Shown here in pieces: positions 16,781 to 25,818 of a stretch of 64,000 nt of DNA. The stretch comes from CAZKWG01 sp964615375. GTDB lineage: Bacteria; Myxococcota_A; UBA796; CAZKWG01. The notes beneath the pieces are model-generated. The model was not told where the DNA came from, did no database searches, and saw only the letters and a program-made list of their open reading frames with translations. A program made the position numbers and the translations under genes. Within the stretch, counting starts at the first letter, position 1. Each line of letters opens with the position of its first letter. The stretch lies in assembly GCA_964615375.1 (NCBI GenBank), contig CAZTOW010000001.1, forward strand, positions 62,001 through 126,000, given 5' to 3'.

Positions 16781-17344
16781 ATGGACACGCGCGCGGCCTG
16801 GCTGGGCGGACTGCGGAGCGGCGACGGCGCCGCCTTCGACGCCGTGTATGCCAGCTACCGCCCACGCCTCTTCGGCTTTCTGCTGTGCATGGTGGGCCAG
16901 AGCAGCGTCGCCGAGGAGCTGCTGCAGGACTGCTTCGTGCAGCTGGCCCGCCACGCCCCGCGGCTCCGCGAGGACACCGACCTGGACGCCTGGCTGTTCA
17001 CGGTGGCCCGCAACCGCGCGCGGAGCTGGCGCCGCTGGTCCTGGCTGGACGCCTCGCGGATCCTCACGCTGGGGAGCGCGCTCTCCAGCAGGGGTGGGGG
17101 AGCGGACCCGCATGCGGTCCTGAGCGCGAGCGAGGCGAACCGGGCGCTGGAGCGCGCGCTCTGCACGCTCGATCCGATCTACCGCGAGGCCCTGCTCCTG
17201 GTGGTGGTGGAGGGGCTCACGCCGAGCCAGGCCGCTGCCGCCCTGGATGTGAAACCGGACACCCTGCGCCAGCGGCTCAGCCGCGCGCGCGCCGCCCTGG
17301 CCGAGCAGATGGGCCTGGACGCGCAGATGAGGGAGACATCATGA
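16781..17344 (+). CDS. ECF-type RNA polymerase sigma factor (RpoE-like)
   Basis: 187 residues. Sigma region 2 is seen in FDAVYASYRPRLFGFLLCMV, SVAEELLQDCFVQLARH and TDLDAWLFTVARNRARSWRR. Sigma region 4 is seen in LDPIYREALLLVVVEGLTPSQAAAALDVKPDTLRQRLSRARAAL (residues about 125-175), a helix-turn-helix that reads the -35. It redirects RNA polymerase to a small regulon. The start ATG 16781 follows a CCTCCCGGGT leader with no strong Shine-Dalgarno. Its stop overlaps the start of a small membrane protein (ATGA) that may be its anti-sigma factor. Confidence 0.93.
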   Translation: MDTRAAWLGGLRSGDGAAFDAVYASYRPRLFGFLLCMVGQSSVAEELLQDCFVQLARHAPRLREDTDLDAWLFTVARNRARSWRRWSWLDASRILTLGSALSSRGGGADPHAVLSASEANRALERALCTLDPIYREALLLVVVEGLTPSQAAAALDVKPDTLRQRLSRARAALAEQMGLDAQMRETS

Positions 17345-17580
17345 GCCCCGAGGAACGCCTGGATCAGGCCCTCCGTGGCCTGGACACACACGATCTGGAG
17401 CACGGCCCCGCCGAGCGCATCCGCCGCCGCGCCCGCCGGGTCTTCGAGCGCGCCCACCGCACACCAGGGTGGCTGCGCGGCGTGGACGCGCTGTGGGACC
17501 GGGCCGAGCCCGCGCTGGTGGCGGGCTCCGGCCTCTGGATGCTCACCTGGGCCGCGGCGGTCGTCGCGGCCCTGACCTGA
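17341..17580 (+). CDS. Small membrane protein, possible anti-sigma factor
   Basis: 79 residues starting at the ATGA overlap with the sigma gene. The N-terminal ~55 residues are charged and helical (SPEERLDQALRGLDTHDLEHGPAERIRRRARRVF is the region), and the C-terminus has one hydrophobic segment (LVAGSGLWMLTWAAAVVAALT). A cytoplasmic helix plus one membrane segment, directly after an ECF sigma gene, is the layout of a minimal anti-sigma factor. A zinc-binding HxxxCxxC motif is absent. Its stop abuts that of the convergent VOC gene inside the palindrome CCTGATCAGG. Confidence 0.72.
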   Translation: MSPEERLDQALRGLDTHDLEHGPAERIRRRARRVFERAHRTPGWLRGVDALWDRAEPALVAGSGLWMLTWAAAVVAALT

Positions 17581-18345
17581 TCAGGGGCCGAGGATGGCGA
17601 GGGTGGCGCCCTGGGGGTCGAGGAACTGCGCGATGCGGCTGCCGCCGGGGATGGGCATGGGCGGGACGATGACGGTGCCGCCCGCCTCGGTGGCGCGGGC
17701 CAGAGTGGCGTCCAGGTCCGTGACGGTGACGTAGTACAACCAGTAGTTGACGGGAACCATCGGCGGGCGCTTCATGAAGCCGCCGATCCCGCCCTCGCCG
17801 CGGTTGATGATCTGGTAGGTGCCCATCTCGCCCATGTCCATGGCCTGGCCCTTCGTCCAGCCGAAGATCTTGCTGTAGAAGGCGCAGGCGCCCTCCAGAT
17901 CGTCGGTCAGCAGCTCGTGCCAGCAGACCTCGCCCGCCTTGGGCTCGCCGGCGGGCGCCATGTCCGAGTCGAACTGGTGCAGCGCGAAGACCGCGCCCCA
18001 GGGGTCGGCCATGACCTGCATGCGGCCCACGTTGGGGACGTCGAAGGGCGGTGAGAGGGCCTTGCCGCCGTTCGCCAGGATGTTCTGCGCGGTCCCGTCG
18101 ACGTTGCCTACGGCGATGTAGCCGAGCCAGGCGGGCGGCGCGCCCATCTGCTTCGCGTCGTCGGATTGCGGCATGACGCCCGCGACGGAGCGGCCGCCCG
18201 CGGGCTTGAACATGGTGTACTCCATGCCCATGAAGGAATTCTCGACCTCCCAGCCGATGACCTTCGAGTAGAAGGCGACGGCGGCGCTGAGGTCGGTGGT
18301 GCTGAGCTCGTACCAGTCGTGACGTCCGTGATCCTGCTGTCCCAT
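17581..18345 (-). CDS. Tandem VOC (glyoxalase/bleomycin resistance-like) protein
   Basis: 254 residues with two VOC modules. Each opens with a strand-helix unit (HDWYELSTTDLSAAVAFYSKVIGW and CWHELLTDDLEGACAFYSKIFGW regions), and the modules end in MADPWGAVFALHQ and FLDPQGATLAIL. VOC enzymes bind a metal and act on small molecules, for example as glyoxalases or dioxygenases. The exact reaction cannot be told. It is a paralogue of the protein at 25952-26722. A 16-bp palindrome lies about 50 bases upstream of its start. Confidence 0.9.
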   Translation of the reverse strand: MGQQDHGRHDWYELSTTDLSAAVAFYSKVIGWEVENSFMGMEYTMFKPAGGRSVAGVMPQSDDAKQMGAPPAWLGYIAVGNVDGTAQNILANGGKALSPPFDVPNVGRMQVMADPWGAVFALHQFDSDMAPAGEPKAGEVCWHELLTDDLEGACAFYSKIFGWTKGQAMDMGEMGTYQIINRGEGGIGGFMKRPPMVPVNYWLYYVTVTDLDATLARATEAGGTVIVPPMPIPGGSRIAQFLDPQGATLAILGP

Positions 18346-18391
18346 GATGAATCTCCTGTGGAGTGGAGGTCCACCGCACTTAGCGCCATTG

Positions 18392-18407
18392 TTTCGATGA
18401 GTCGAAA
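18392..18407. promoter_or_regulatory. 16-bp palindrome upstream of the VOC gene, candidate operator
   Basis: TTTCGA-TGAG-TCGAAA has perfect 6-base arms and lies 47-62 bases before the VOC start at 18345, in an AT-richer stretch. That is a typical operator position for a dimeric repressor. No regulator gene is adjacent. The remainder of 18346-18484 holds no gene that I can see. Confidence 0.4.
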
Positions 18408-18484
18408 TTTCGCAACGCTCGGACTGAAAAGGCGACTGTTCGGGCTGAAAGAGCCTCTGTGTACGATCGGCGCGGAGACGCGGC

Positions 18485-19456
18485 TCAGGCGGCGGCGCTC
18501 CAGCGGGTCCGCAGGGCGCGCATCTCGTCTTCCGCGCTCCCGAAGCCGGGTTCCGGCCCGCGCAGGCCGGGCGGATAATGGGGCAGGACGGCGCCGCGCA
18601 GGAGGGGGGCCACGAGCTCGATCTGCTCCGGGCCGGTGGGCAGCGGGAGCATGGGCACGTCCGCGTCCGAGCGGGCCAGCGCCCCCAGCGCGTGGGCCTC
18701 GGACGGGTCCACCCGCCAGGCCGGGAGGTACATGCGATGGCAGACGTGGAAGAGGCGCGGGAAGGCGGCGGCGAGGCGGGGCGGCATGGCCTCGGCCTCC
18801 GGGTGGTCCACCCAGCGCACGACGGGCAGGAGGGGGAGCGCGGTGTGGCCGCTCTTCAGCACCTCGTCCTCGCGGAAGTCCGGCTGGGAGTAGGGCAGGC
18901 GCCGAGGGTCCAGCACCTTGAAGCCCGAGCGCCCATAGGCCATCAGGCGGATGATGGTGTCGGGGTTCTCCGGGTCGGCGGGCTCCATCTCCGCGGCGAT
19001 GACGATGGGGACGCTGGACGGGTTGACGAAGCGCTGGGCCACGGTCTGCCGCGCGAGCGTGACGGGGACCGCGCGGAAGACGGCGCCCAGCCCGCTGCGC
19101 CGGTGGTCGGGGGCGATGAAGGCGTGGCTGAGCGCGACCACGCAGAAGCGCCCGTAGATGTCCAGGTCCACGTAGCAGTCGCGCACACCGACCAGGGTGT
19201 CGCCCTCCCAGGCGGCGAGGATGCGGTAGTGCCCCTCCATCCCCGGGCCGTAGTGGATGATGCGCTCGCTGGCGAAGCGGGCCAGAGCCGCGCGCTCCTC
19301 CAGCTCGCCGCGGGGGCCGAAGAAGCTCTCCAGCATCTCGTAGGCGCGGTCGAAGGCGGGCTGGGTGGGGTCGTCCAGGACCTGCAAGCGGTAGCGCTCG
19401 AAGGCTTCAGCGGCCTTCAGGCGGTCGAGCGCGGCGACGTCGGCCAGGTCCAGCAT
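18485..19456 (-). CDS. GNAT-like acetyltransferase domain protein
   Basis: 323 residues from ATG 19456; the open frame continues far upstream, but only this part has protein-like sequence. Residues 60-170 resemble an N-acetyltransferase core: HYRILAAWEGDTLVGVRDCYVD, then VVALSHAFIAPDHRRSGLGAVFRAV, where the HRRSGLG segment corresponds to the acetyl-CoA loop. The long C-terminal half (170-323) has no known motif. GT-C-type gene 19483-21003 lies 26 bases upstream on the same strand, so they may be co-transcribed. The substrate is unknown. Confidence 0.7.
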   Translation of the reverse strand: MLDLADVAALDRLKAAEAFERYRLQVLDDPTQPAFDRAYEMLESFFGPRGELEERAALARFASERIIHYGPGMEGHYRILAAWEGDTLVGVRDCYVDLDIYGRFCVVALSHAFIAPDHRRSGLGAVFRAVPVTLARQTVAQRFVNPSSVPIVIAAEMEPADPENPDTIIRLMAYGRSGFKVLDPRRLPYSQPDFREDEVLKSGHTALPLLPVVRWVDHPEAEAMPPRLAAAFPRLFHVCHRMYLPAWRVDPSEAHALGALARSDADVPMLPLPTGPEQIELVAPLLRGAVLPHYPPGLRGPEPGFGSAEDEMRALRTRWSAAA

Positions 19457-19482
19457 GGGCTCTCTCGGGGGGATCCGCCCTG

Positions 19483-21003
19483 CTAACGCGCGGGGCTCGG
19501 ATCGTCCTCCCTCCGCAGGATCCGCGCGCCGCGCGCCTCGAGGGTCGCGGTCAGCTCGGGCCGCTCGCGCACCAGCCAGCCCGTCACGCCCTGCCCGAAG
19601 TCGACCCGCGCCGCGGCGTGGGGGCCGGCGCGCGGGCTGGCGAGGGAGGCGATGACGGCGTCTCCCGGTCGGTCGATGAACAGATCGATCTGTCGCTCGA
19701 CCGCGCGCGCCAGCGTGAGCCGGGGCCCGTGCCCGATCCGGCTCCCCGGCGGGCTGGGCAGGCGGGCGATCTCGGCGTCGGTGAGGCCGACCTCGCCCTC
19801 CAGCGCGTAGGGGACGCGCAGGGCCCAGACCAGGCGCGCCTGGGCGCCGAAGAAGGCCAGACGCAGGTCCTGACCTTCCAGGTAGGGACGCAGCACGGCG
19901 ATCTGGTGGAGGATGGCCGGCTCCTGCTCGGCGTAGAAGGCCCGCTCGTCGATGACACCGTCCACCAGCAGCCCGCCCGAGCGCGCCCGCTCCAGCTCCT
20001 GCGGGGTGAGGCCGAGGGCGCAGACGCCGATAACTAATAAACGTAGTATAGTGCTCCAACGCGGGGCGAGCCGGGCCTGGAGCGCGCGCTCCAGCGAGAG
20101 CAGCAGGATGGGGGCCAAGGGCAGGCAGAAGCGCCCGGCCATGAAGTCCCCGCCCACCCGCGCCACATGCGCCAGGTAGAGGGCCGGGAGCAGGCCGAAG
20201 AGCAGGATCGAGCGCCGCACCTCCCGCCCGCCGGCCCGCGCCCCCCACAGCGCCAGCGCGGGCAGCCCGAGCCCCACCGGCCAGAAGCTCCCGAAGAACT
20301 GGCTCAGATAGGTGATCCCCTGCGCCCAGCGCGCGCCCTCGCCGGCCTTGGCGTGGAAGGTGTTGGGCAGCAGGTCTCCGTAGAATTGGAGCTTCCAGGC
20401 TCCCCAGGCCAGGCCGGTGAGCGCCACCGGCCCCGCCGCCGCGAGCGCCGCCCTCCCCCCCGCGGGCCCCAGCGCGAGGGCCAGCACCGCGATACCGGCC
20501 ACAAGCGCCCCCTCCGGCCGGGTGAGCAGGGCGAGGCTGCACAGGAGCCCGAGCCCCATCGCCTGTCGTGAGCGCTCCGCGCGCTCGGCCCCGAGGACCG
20601 CGGCGGTGAGCAGCAGCGTGAACAGGGAGGTCTCCAGCCCGCTGGTGGCGAAGTCGGCGGCCAGCGAGATCCCGGCGAGCGCGCAGGCGGCCACGGGGAG
20701 CGGCCCGCCCCCGGCCCGCCCGATCAGGAGGATCGTAGCGGCGAAGCAGGCGATCCCGAGCCCGATGGAGAAGGCCGCCGGATCCAGGCCCAGCGCCATC
20801 GCCCCCGCCGTGCCCAGCGTCCACAGGAAGTTGGTGTAGCCCTCCACCGCCTCGCCCGCGTTGAAGACCAGCCCGCGCCCGGCCAGCAGGTTCTCGGCGT
20901 AGCGGAAGGAGATCGTGGCGTCGTCCGAGATCCAGCGCCGCTCGAAGGCTCGGCCCGAGCCCAGGAGGATCGCCAGCGCCAGGAGCGACGTCCGCCACCG
21001 CAT
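19483..21003 (-). CDS. GT-C-type membrane glycosyltransferase, AftB-like
   Basis: 506 residues with about eight or nine hydrophobic segments. The N-terminal signature ISDDATISFRYAENLLAGRG followed by VEGYTNFLWT is characteristic of AftB-like GT-C proteins, where Asp-Asp is the catalytic or metal-binding site after the first membrane helix. RPEGALVAGIAVL is another family block. Such enzymes move a lipid-linked sugar onto a glycan on the outer face of the inner membrane. The donor and acceptor here are unknown. A short AT-rich patch (20034-20052) inside the gene contrasts with the rest. Confidence 0.82.
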   Translation of the reverse strand: MRWRTSLLALAILLGSGRAFERRWISDDATISFRYAENLLAGRGLVFNAGEAVEGYTNFLWTLGTAGAMALGLDPAAFSIGLGIACFAATILLIGRAGGGPLPVAACALAGISLAADFATSGLETSLFTLLLTAAVLGAERAERSRQAMGLGLLCSLALLTRPEGALVAGIAVLALALGPAGGRAALAAAGPVALTGLAWGAWKLQFYGDLLPNTFHAKAGEGARWAQGITYLSQFFGSFWPVGLGLPALALWGARAGGREVRRSILLFGLLPALYLAHVARVGGDFMAGRFCLPLAPILLLSLERALQARLAPRWSTILRLLVIGVCALGLTPQELERARSGGLLVDGVIDERAFYAEQEPAILHQIAVLRPYLEGQDLRLAFFGAQARLVWALRVPYALEGEVGLTDAEIARLPSPPGSRIGHGPRLTLARAVERQIDLFIDRPGDAVIASLASPRAGPHAAARVDFGQGVTGWLVRERPELTATLEARGARILRREDDPSPAR

Positions 21004-21055
21004 CGGCGCAGCATAGCGCCCTCGGGCGGGTTAGAACGCTGCCCCTGAGGTGACC

Positions 21056-22261
21056 ATGCCTGAAGCCCTGATCTTCGACGCCGTGCGGACGCCGCGCGGC
21101 CGCGGCAAGGAGAGCGGCGCGCTCAACGTCGTCCGCCCCATCGACCTGCTGGCGGGCTCGCTGCGCGCGCTGCGCGACCGCAACGCCCTCGACACCCGCG
21201 AGGTGGACGACGTGGTGATGGGATGCGTCACGCAGACGGGGGAGCAGGGGGCCTGCATCGCCCGCTTCGCCGCGTTGACCGCCGGCTATGACCTGGACGC
21301 GCCCGGCGTGACGGTCAACCGCTTCTGCGGCTCGGGCCTGGAGGCCATCAACCACGCCGCGGTCATGGTGGCGTCGGGCTTCTTCGATCTGGTCGTCGCG
21401 GGCGGCATCGAGAGCATGTCGCGCGTGGAGATGGGGTCGGACGGGGGCGCCATCACCGACGCTCGCACCCAGTGGGACGTGGGCTTCGTGCCGCAGGGCA
21501 TCTCGGCCGATCTGCTGGCCACCATGCACGGGTTCTCGCGGGCGGACGTGGACGCCTTCGCGCTCACGAGCCACCGCCGGGCGGTCGCCGCCCAGGCCCG
21601 CGGGGCCTTCCAGAAGGCCCTTGTTCCGGTGGTGGACCAGGGCGGGCTCCCCGTGCTGGACCGGGACGAGCTCCCCCGCGCGGACACGAGCCTGGAGGTG
21701 CTGGGCAAGCTCAAGGCCTCCTTCGACATGATGGGGCGGACCTTCGGCCTGGACAGCCTGATCCGGCGCGCCTACCCGACCGTGGACCGGGTGAACCACG
21801 TCCACACCGCGGGCAACTCCTCGGGCATCGTGGACGGGGCGGCGGCGGTGCTGGTGGCCAGCCCGGAGAAGGGGCGCGCGCTGGGGCTCAGGCCGCGGGC
21901 GCGGATCCGCTCCATGGCGGTGGTGGGCGAGGAGCCCTACGTCATGCTGACCGGGCCCATGCCGGCCTCGGAGAAGGCGCTGAAGAAGGCCGGGATGAAG
22001 GCGTCGGACATCGACATCTTCGAGGTCAACGAGGCCTTCGCGGTGGTGCCGCTCATCTATATCAAACACTTCGGGCTGGACCCGGAGCGCGTGAACGTCA
22101 ACGGCGGCGCCATCGCGCTGGGCCACCCGCTGGGGGCCACGGGCGCGGTGCTGCTGGCGACGGCGCTGGACGCGCTGGAGGAGCGGGACCAGAGCACGGC
22201 GCTGGTGACCCTGTGCATCGGCGGGGGCATGGGCATCGCCACCATCATCGAGCGGGTGTGA
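21056..22261 (+). CDS. fadA: Acetyl-CoA acyltransferase (thiolase)
   Basis: 401 residues from ATG 21056, with GAGGTGACC before it. Thiolase hallmarks: nucleophilic Cys in VNRFCGSGLEAI (about residue 89), NEAFAV, the catalytic His in GGAIALGHPLGATGA and the second Cys in TLCIGGGMG. It catalyses the last step of the beta-oxidation spiral, cleaving 3-ketoacyl-CoA. The following gene encodes the two preceding steps and starts 1 base after the stop, giving a fadAB-type operon. Confidence 0.95.
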   Translation: MPEALIFDAVRTPRGRGKESGALNVVRPIDLLAGSLRALRDRNALDTREVDDVVMGCVTQTGEQGACIARFAALTAGYDLDAPGVTVNRFCGSGLEAINHAAVMVASGFFDLVVAGGIESMSRVEMGSDGGAITDARTQWDVGFVPQGISADLLATMHGFSRADVDAFALTSHRRAVAAQARGAFQKALVPVVDQGGLPVLDRDELPRADTSLEVLGKLKASFDMMGRTFGLDSLIRRAYPTVDRVNHVHTAGNSSGIVDGAAAVLVASPEKGRALGLRPRARIRSMAVVGEEPYVMLTGPMPASEKALKKAGMKASDIDIFEVNEAFAVVPLIYIKHFGLDPERVNVNGGAIALGHPLGATGAVLLATALDALEERDQSTALVTLCIGGGMGIATIIERV

Positions 22262-22262
22262 C

Positions 22263-24392
22263 ATGAACTCCAATCACGGCATCCGCTACGAGATCGCGGA
22301 CGGCATCGCCACCATCACGCTGACCATGGAGGGGCGGGCCAACAAGGTGAACCCGAGCTTCGGCGAGGGGCTGCGGGACGCGCTGGAGGGCGTGCTGGCC
22401 AGCGGCGAGGCCCAGGGCATCATCATCGCCAGCGGCCACAAGGACTTCTGCGTGGGCGCGGACCTGGACCAGCTCTATGGGGAGCGCGATCCGGCCCGGC
22501 TCTACGCGATGGTGCGGCAGCTCGGCGCGCTCTACCGGCGGCTGGAGACCTGCGGGCTGCCGGTGGTGGCGGCGCTGACGGGCTCGGCCCTGGGGGGCGG
22601 CTATGAGCTCGCCCTGGCCTGCCATCACCGGATCGTGCTGGATGATCCCCGCATCCAGCTCGGGCTCCCCGAGGTCTCGCTGGGCGTGATCCCCGGCGCG
22701 GGCGGCACCCAGCGCCTGCCCCGGCTCATCGGCGTGCAGCCGGCGCTGGAGCTCATGGCTCAGGGCAAGATCGTGCGGGCCAACAAGGCGGTGGGCCAGG
22801 GGCTGGCGGACCAGACGGCTCGCGACCCCGAAGACCTGCGCGCGAAGGCCGTCACCTGGATCCGGGCGAACAAGGGGGCGAAGCAGCCCTGGGACCGCGG
22901 GCAGGCTCCCCCCGGGCTGGACCCGAAGAGCCCCGAGGCTCGCCAGATCTTCATCGCCGCCTGCGCCATGCTCTACAAGAAGACGGCGGGCGCGTTCAAG
23001 GCGCCCGAGGAGCTGGTGGCGGTGGTGCAGGACGGGCTGCGCCTCAGCTTCGACCGCGGCATGGAGGTGGAGGCGCGGGCCTTCGCCCGCCTGGCGACGT
23101 CAGACCAGGCCAAGGACATGATCCGCACGCTGTGGTTCTTCCGCTCGGCGGCGGAGAAGCACGCGGGGCTGCCCAAGGCGGAGAGCGACGGCTTCCAGAA
23201 GGTCGCCATCCTGGGCGCCGGGATGATGGGCGCCGGGCTGGCTTACCTTTGCGCGGCGAGCGGCTACGAGGTGGTGCTGAAGGACATCGACCAGGGCGCG
23301 CTGGACCGCGGGATGGCCCACGTCCGCGCGCAGATCGCCGAGCGGCAGCGCCACCTGGACGAGGCCGGGCGCGCCGCCATCCTGGCCCGGGTCACCGGCA
23401 CGCTGGAGCTCGAGCCGCTGCGCGGGACCGATCTGGTCATCGAGGCGGTCGTGGAGAACATCGGGGTCAAGCACCGCGTCACCCGCGAGGTCGAGCCCCT
23501 GCTGGCCCCCGACGCCGTGTTCGCGTCCAACACCTCGGCCCTGCCGATCACCGATCTGGCGCGGGCCTCCTCGGCGGCGGAGCGCTTCATCGGGCTGCAC
23601 TACTTCTCCCCGGTGGAGCAGATGCCGCTCCTGGAGATCATCCGCGGCGCGGCCACGGACGAGCGCACGGTGGCCCGCTGCCTGGCCTTCTGCCGCAGGA
23701 CGGGCAAGCTCCCCATCGTGGTGAACGACGGCTACGGCTTCTACACGACCCGCGTGTTCTCCGCCTACATCCTGGAGGGCGCGAGCCTGGTGGCCGAGGG
23801 CTACGATCCGGTCCTGGTGGAGTACGCCGCGCGCGTCGCCGGCATGGTGGTGCCGCCGCTCCAGGTCTTCGACGAGGTCACGCTCCGCCTGGCCGCGCAC
23901 GCCTTCGAGCAGGCCAAAGCCTATCGGGGTGAGGTGGACCTGCCGGGCGCGCGGCTCGTGCAGGCCCTGGTGGCGGCTGGGCGGCTGGGGCGGGCCGAGG
24001 GCGCCGGCTTCTACGCCTACAACGAGGGCAAGCGCCTGGGTATCTGGTCCGGGCTCTCCGGGCTGGTCACGGCCCCGCGCCAGGAGGCGACGGTGGAGCA
24101 GCTCGGGCGCCGCCTGCTGCTGGCGCAGGTCGCGGAGGTCGGGCGGGCGCTGGACGACGGCATCCTGGTGCAGCCTCGCGACGCCGACGTGGGCGCCATC
24201 TTCGGGATCGGCTTCGCGCCGAACACCGGCGGCCCCCTCTCGTGGGTGGACCGCCAGGGCGCGGCGCGGGTCGTAGCGGAGCTGGAGAGCCTGGCGAAGA
24301 CCGTCCACGAGCGCTTCGCGCCCAGCCGGACGCTCCGCGATCTCGCGGCGTCCGGTGGGCGCTTCTTCCCTGAGGACCGGGTGCCCGTCTGA
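22263..24392 (+). CDS. fadB: Fatty acid oxidation complex alpha subunit (enoyl-CoA hydratase / 3-hydroxyacyl-CoA dehydrogenase)
   Basis: 709 residues, normal length. The N-terminal hydratase domain (1-190) has GADLDQLYG, ALTGSALGGGYELALACHH and PEVSLGVIPGAGGTQRLPRL, containing both catalytic glutamates. The dehydrogenase domain starts near 315 with the NAD loop ILGAGMMGAGLAYL, then NTSALPITDLA and the catalytic His in IGLHYFSPVEQMPLLEII. The last ~200 residues are the usual helical domain. It works with the adjacent thiolase. fadJ is an alternative name. Confidence 0.95.
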   Translation: MNSNHGIRYEIADGIATITLTMEGRANKVNPSFGEGLRDALEGVLASGEAQGIIIASGHKDFCVGADLDQLYGERDPARLYAMVRQLGALYRRLETCGLPVVAALTGSALGGGYELALACHHRIVLDDPRIQLGLPEVSLGVIPGAGGTQRLPRLIGVQPALELMAQGKIVRANKAVGQGLADQTARDPEDLRAKAVTWIRANKGAKQPWDRGQAPPGLDPKSPEARQIFIAACAMLYKKTAGAFKAPEELVAVVQDGLRLSFDRGMEVEARAFARLATSDQAKDMIRTLWFFRSAAEKHAGLPKAESDGFQKVAILGAGMMGAGLAYLCAASGYEVVLKDIDQGALDRGMAHVRAQIAERQRHLDEAGRAAILARVTGTLELEPLRGTDLVIEAVVENIGVKHRVTREVEPLLAPDAVFASNTSALPITDLARASSAAERFIGLHYFSPVEQMPLLEIIRGAATDERTVARCLAFCRRTGKLPIVVNDGYGFYTTRVFSAYILEGASLVAEGYDPVLVEYAARVAGMVVPPLQVFDEVTLRLAAHAFEQAKAYRGEVDLPGARLVQALVAAGRLGRAEGAGFYAYNEGKRLGIWSGLSGLVTAPRQEATVEQLGRRLLLAQVAEVGRALDDGILVQPRDADVGAIFGIGFAPNTGGPLSWVDRQGAARVVAELESLAKTVHERFAPSRTLRDLAASGGRFFPEDRVPV

Positions 24393-24396
24393 GCGG

Positions 24397-25818
24397 CTAC
24401 CCCGCCGAGAACATGAAGGGGTAGCTGACGATCACGATGCCCCCGCCCTTGGGCTCGGGGAACTGGAACTTCATGAAGCGGTCGTTGATGCAGTTCTCGA
24501 CGGCCGCGTTGTTCATCGTGCTGGACTTGGTCTCCGCCTTGGTGACGGTCCCGTCCTTGGCGATGACGAACTTGACCGTGATCTTGCCGCCCAGATCGTG
24601 GTTCTTGGTGAGCTCGAGCTGGTAGCAGTGGCGGATCTGGGTCATGTTCCGCTTGATGACCGCGTCGATGAGCGAGCGGTCCATGTTGCCGATCAGGATG
24701 GGATCGCCGGCGATCCTGGGGCCCTTCCCTTCGGTGTACCCACCCCAGTCGCCGCTCTCCGTGCCGTAGCCCTTCTTCCCGCCGCCCTTGCCGTTGGTGC
24801 CCAGCCCGCCGATGCCCTCGGCCGTGCCTCCGCCGCCGAGCCCGCTGCCGCGGCTGCCCAGCCCGCCAGAGCCGATCTGCGTGCCCTTCGCGCCGATGAG
24901 GCCGCCGATCCCGTTGGTCAGATCGCTGCTCAGCGCCGAACTGCCGAAGACGTCCGGGGCGGCCCCGTCGCGCATGGCGCCCAGGATGCCCGCGTCCTCG
25001 GCCACCTCACGGTCCTGCTGCCGCCTGCGGAGCTCGACGCGGTCACCCTTGGCGGTCTTCTGCTTCGCGTCCTCCCGGCCGGCCTTGCCCTCGTCCTTCT
25101 TCGCGCGGGCGCCCTCGTCGTCCTTGGGCGTCTCCTTCTTCTGCTTCGGGATGTCCGGCTGGATCTCCGGCTTCTCCAGCATGAGCTCGACGAGCCGCGG
25201 GGGCAGCTCCACCGTGTCGCTGGCCATGGCCGGCGGGGTGGTGGCGATGAGCAGCATGAGCATGGTGGCCAGGGAGCCGATCAGCATCATGGTGGCGAGG
25301 AGCGGCGTGTCCAGCCGGCTCTTCCAGGGGGTGCGCAGGCGGGTGTCGGGCCGGGCCAGGCGCGCCACGAAGATGGAGCTGCCGAGGTCCACGGCCAGCC
25401 GGGTCTCCTCGTCCAGCGGGATGAGCAGGCTGCCGTCCTCGCCGGTCCGGAAGAGGCCGGAGGCCGCGACCGCGGAGAGGGCCCGGCGCTGGCCGCCGCG
25501 CTCGACGAAGCCGCTCCAGGTGGGGAGCACGCGCGCCACCCAGCGACCGTCCTCGCAGGCGAAGAGCGGGAACCGATCGGCCGGCAGCGTGTCTGCAGGC
25601 GCGTAGAAGCAACACTCGGAGCCCTCACCAACACAGATGGCCGGGCTTCCGGTGACATGATGCTGCACATCCAACAGGACGTCCCCCCAGACCTGGCCCA
25701 CCTCCAACACCGCGATCTCCTGCGTGCGCGGCTGGGCTTCGGGGGCTCGAAGAAGGAAGTCCAACGCCTCTTCTTCACGGTTCTGAACGTCGGGCTGCAC
25801 CAGATGGAGATGGGACAT
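24397..25818 (-). CDS. AgmX/PglI C-terminal domain protein, TonB-like envelope protein
   Basis: 473 residues from ATG 25818, with GAGG 6 bases upstream. A cytoplasmic N-terminal domain (1-175) precedes one membrane helix (LLATMMLIGSLATMLMLLIATT, about 180-205). Then comes a charged Lys/Glu linker (KKETPKDDEGARAKKDEGK), a long Gly-rich segment and a C-terminal domain (IDAVIKRNMTQIRHCYQLEL ... FVIAKDGTVTKAETKSSTM). The C-terminal domain matches the AgmX/PglI C-terminal domain family of myxobacteria, related to TonB-C. Myxobacterial relatives take part in gliding or envelope complexes. Its 3' end is 4 bases from fadB's. Confidence 0.85.
   Translation of the reverse strand: MSHLHLVQPDVQNREEEALDFLLRAPEAQPRTQEIAVLEVGQVWGDVLLDVQHHVTGSPAICVGEGSECCFYAPADTLPADRFPLFACEDGRWVARVLPTWSGFVERGGQRRALSAVAASGLFRTGEDGSLLIPLDEETRLAVDLGSSIFVARLARPDTRLRTPWKSRLDTPLLATMMLIGSLATMLMLLIATTPPAMASDTVELPPRLVELMLEKPEIQPDIPKQKKETPKDDEGARAKKDEGKAGREDAKQKTAKGDRVELRRRQQDREVAEDAGILGAMRDGAAPDVFGSSALSSDLTNGIGGLIGAKGTQIGSGGLGSRGSGLGGGGTAEGIGGLGTNGKGGGKKGYGTESGDWGGYTEGKGPRIAGDPILIGNMDRSLIDAVIKRNMTQIRHCYQLELTKNHDLGGKITVKFVIAKDGTVTKAETKSSTMNNAAVENCINDRFMKFQFPEPKGGGIVIVSYPFMFSAG

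Noticed and set aside
19457..22273. Long minus-strand extension of the GNAT-like gene upstream of 19456
   Set aside because: The sequence is His/Arg/Gly-rich and antisense to the thiolase and GT-C genes; only the part from ATG 19456 is protein-like.
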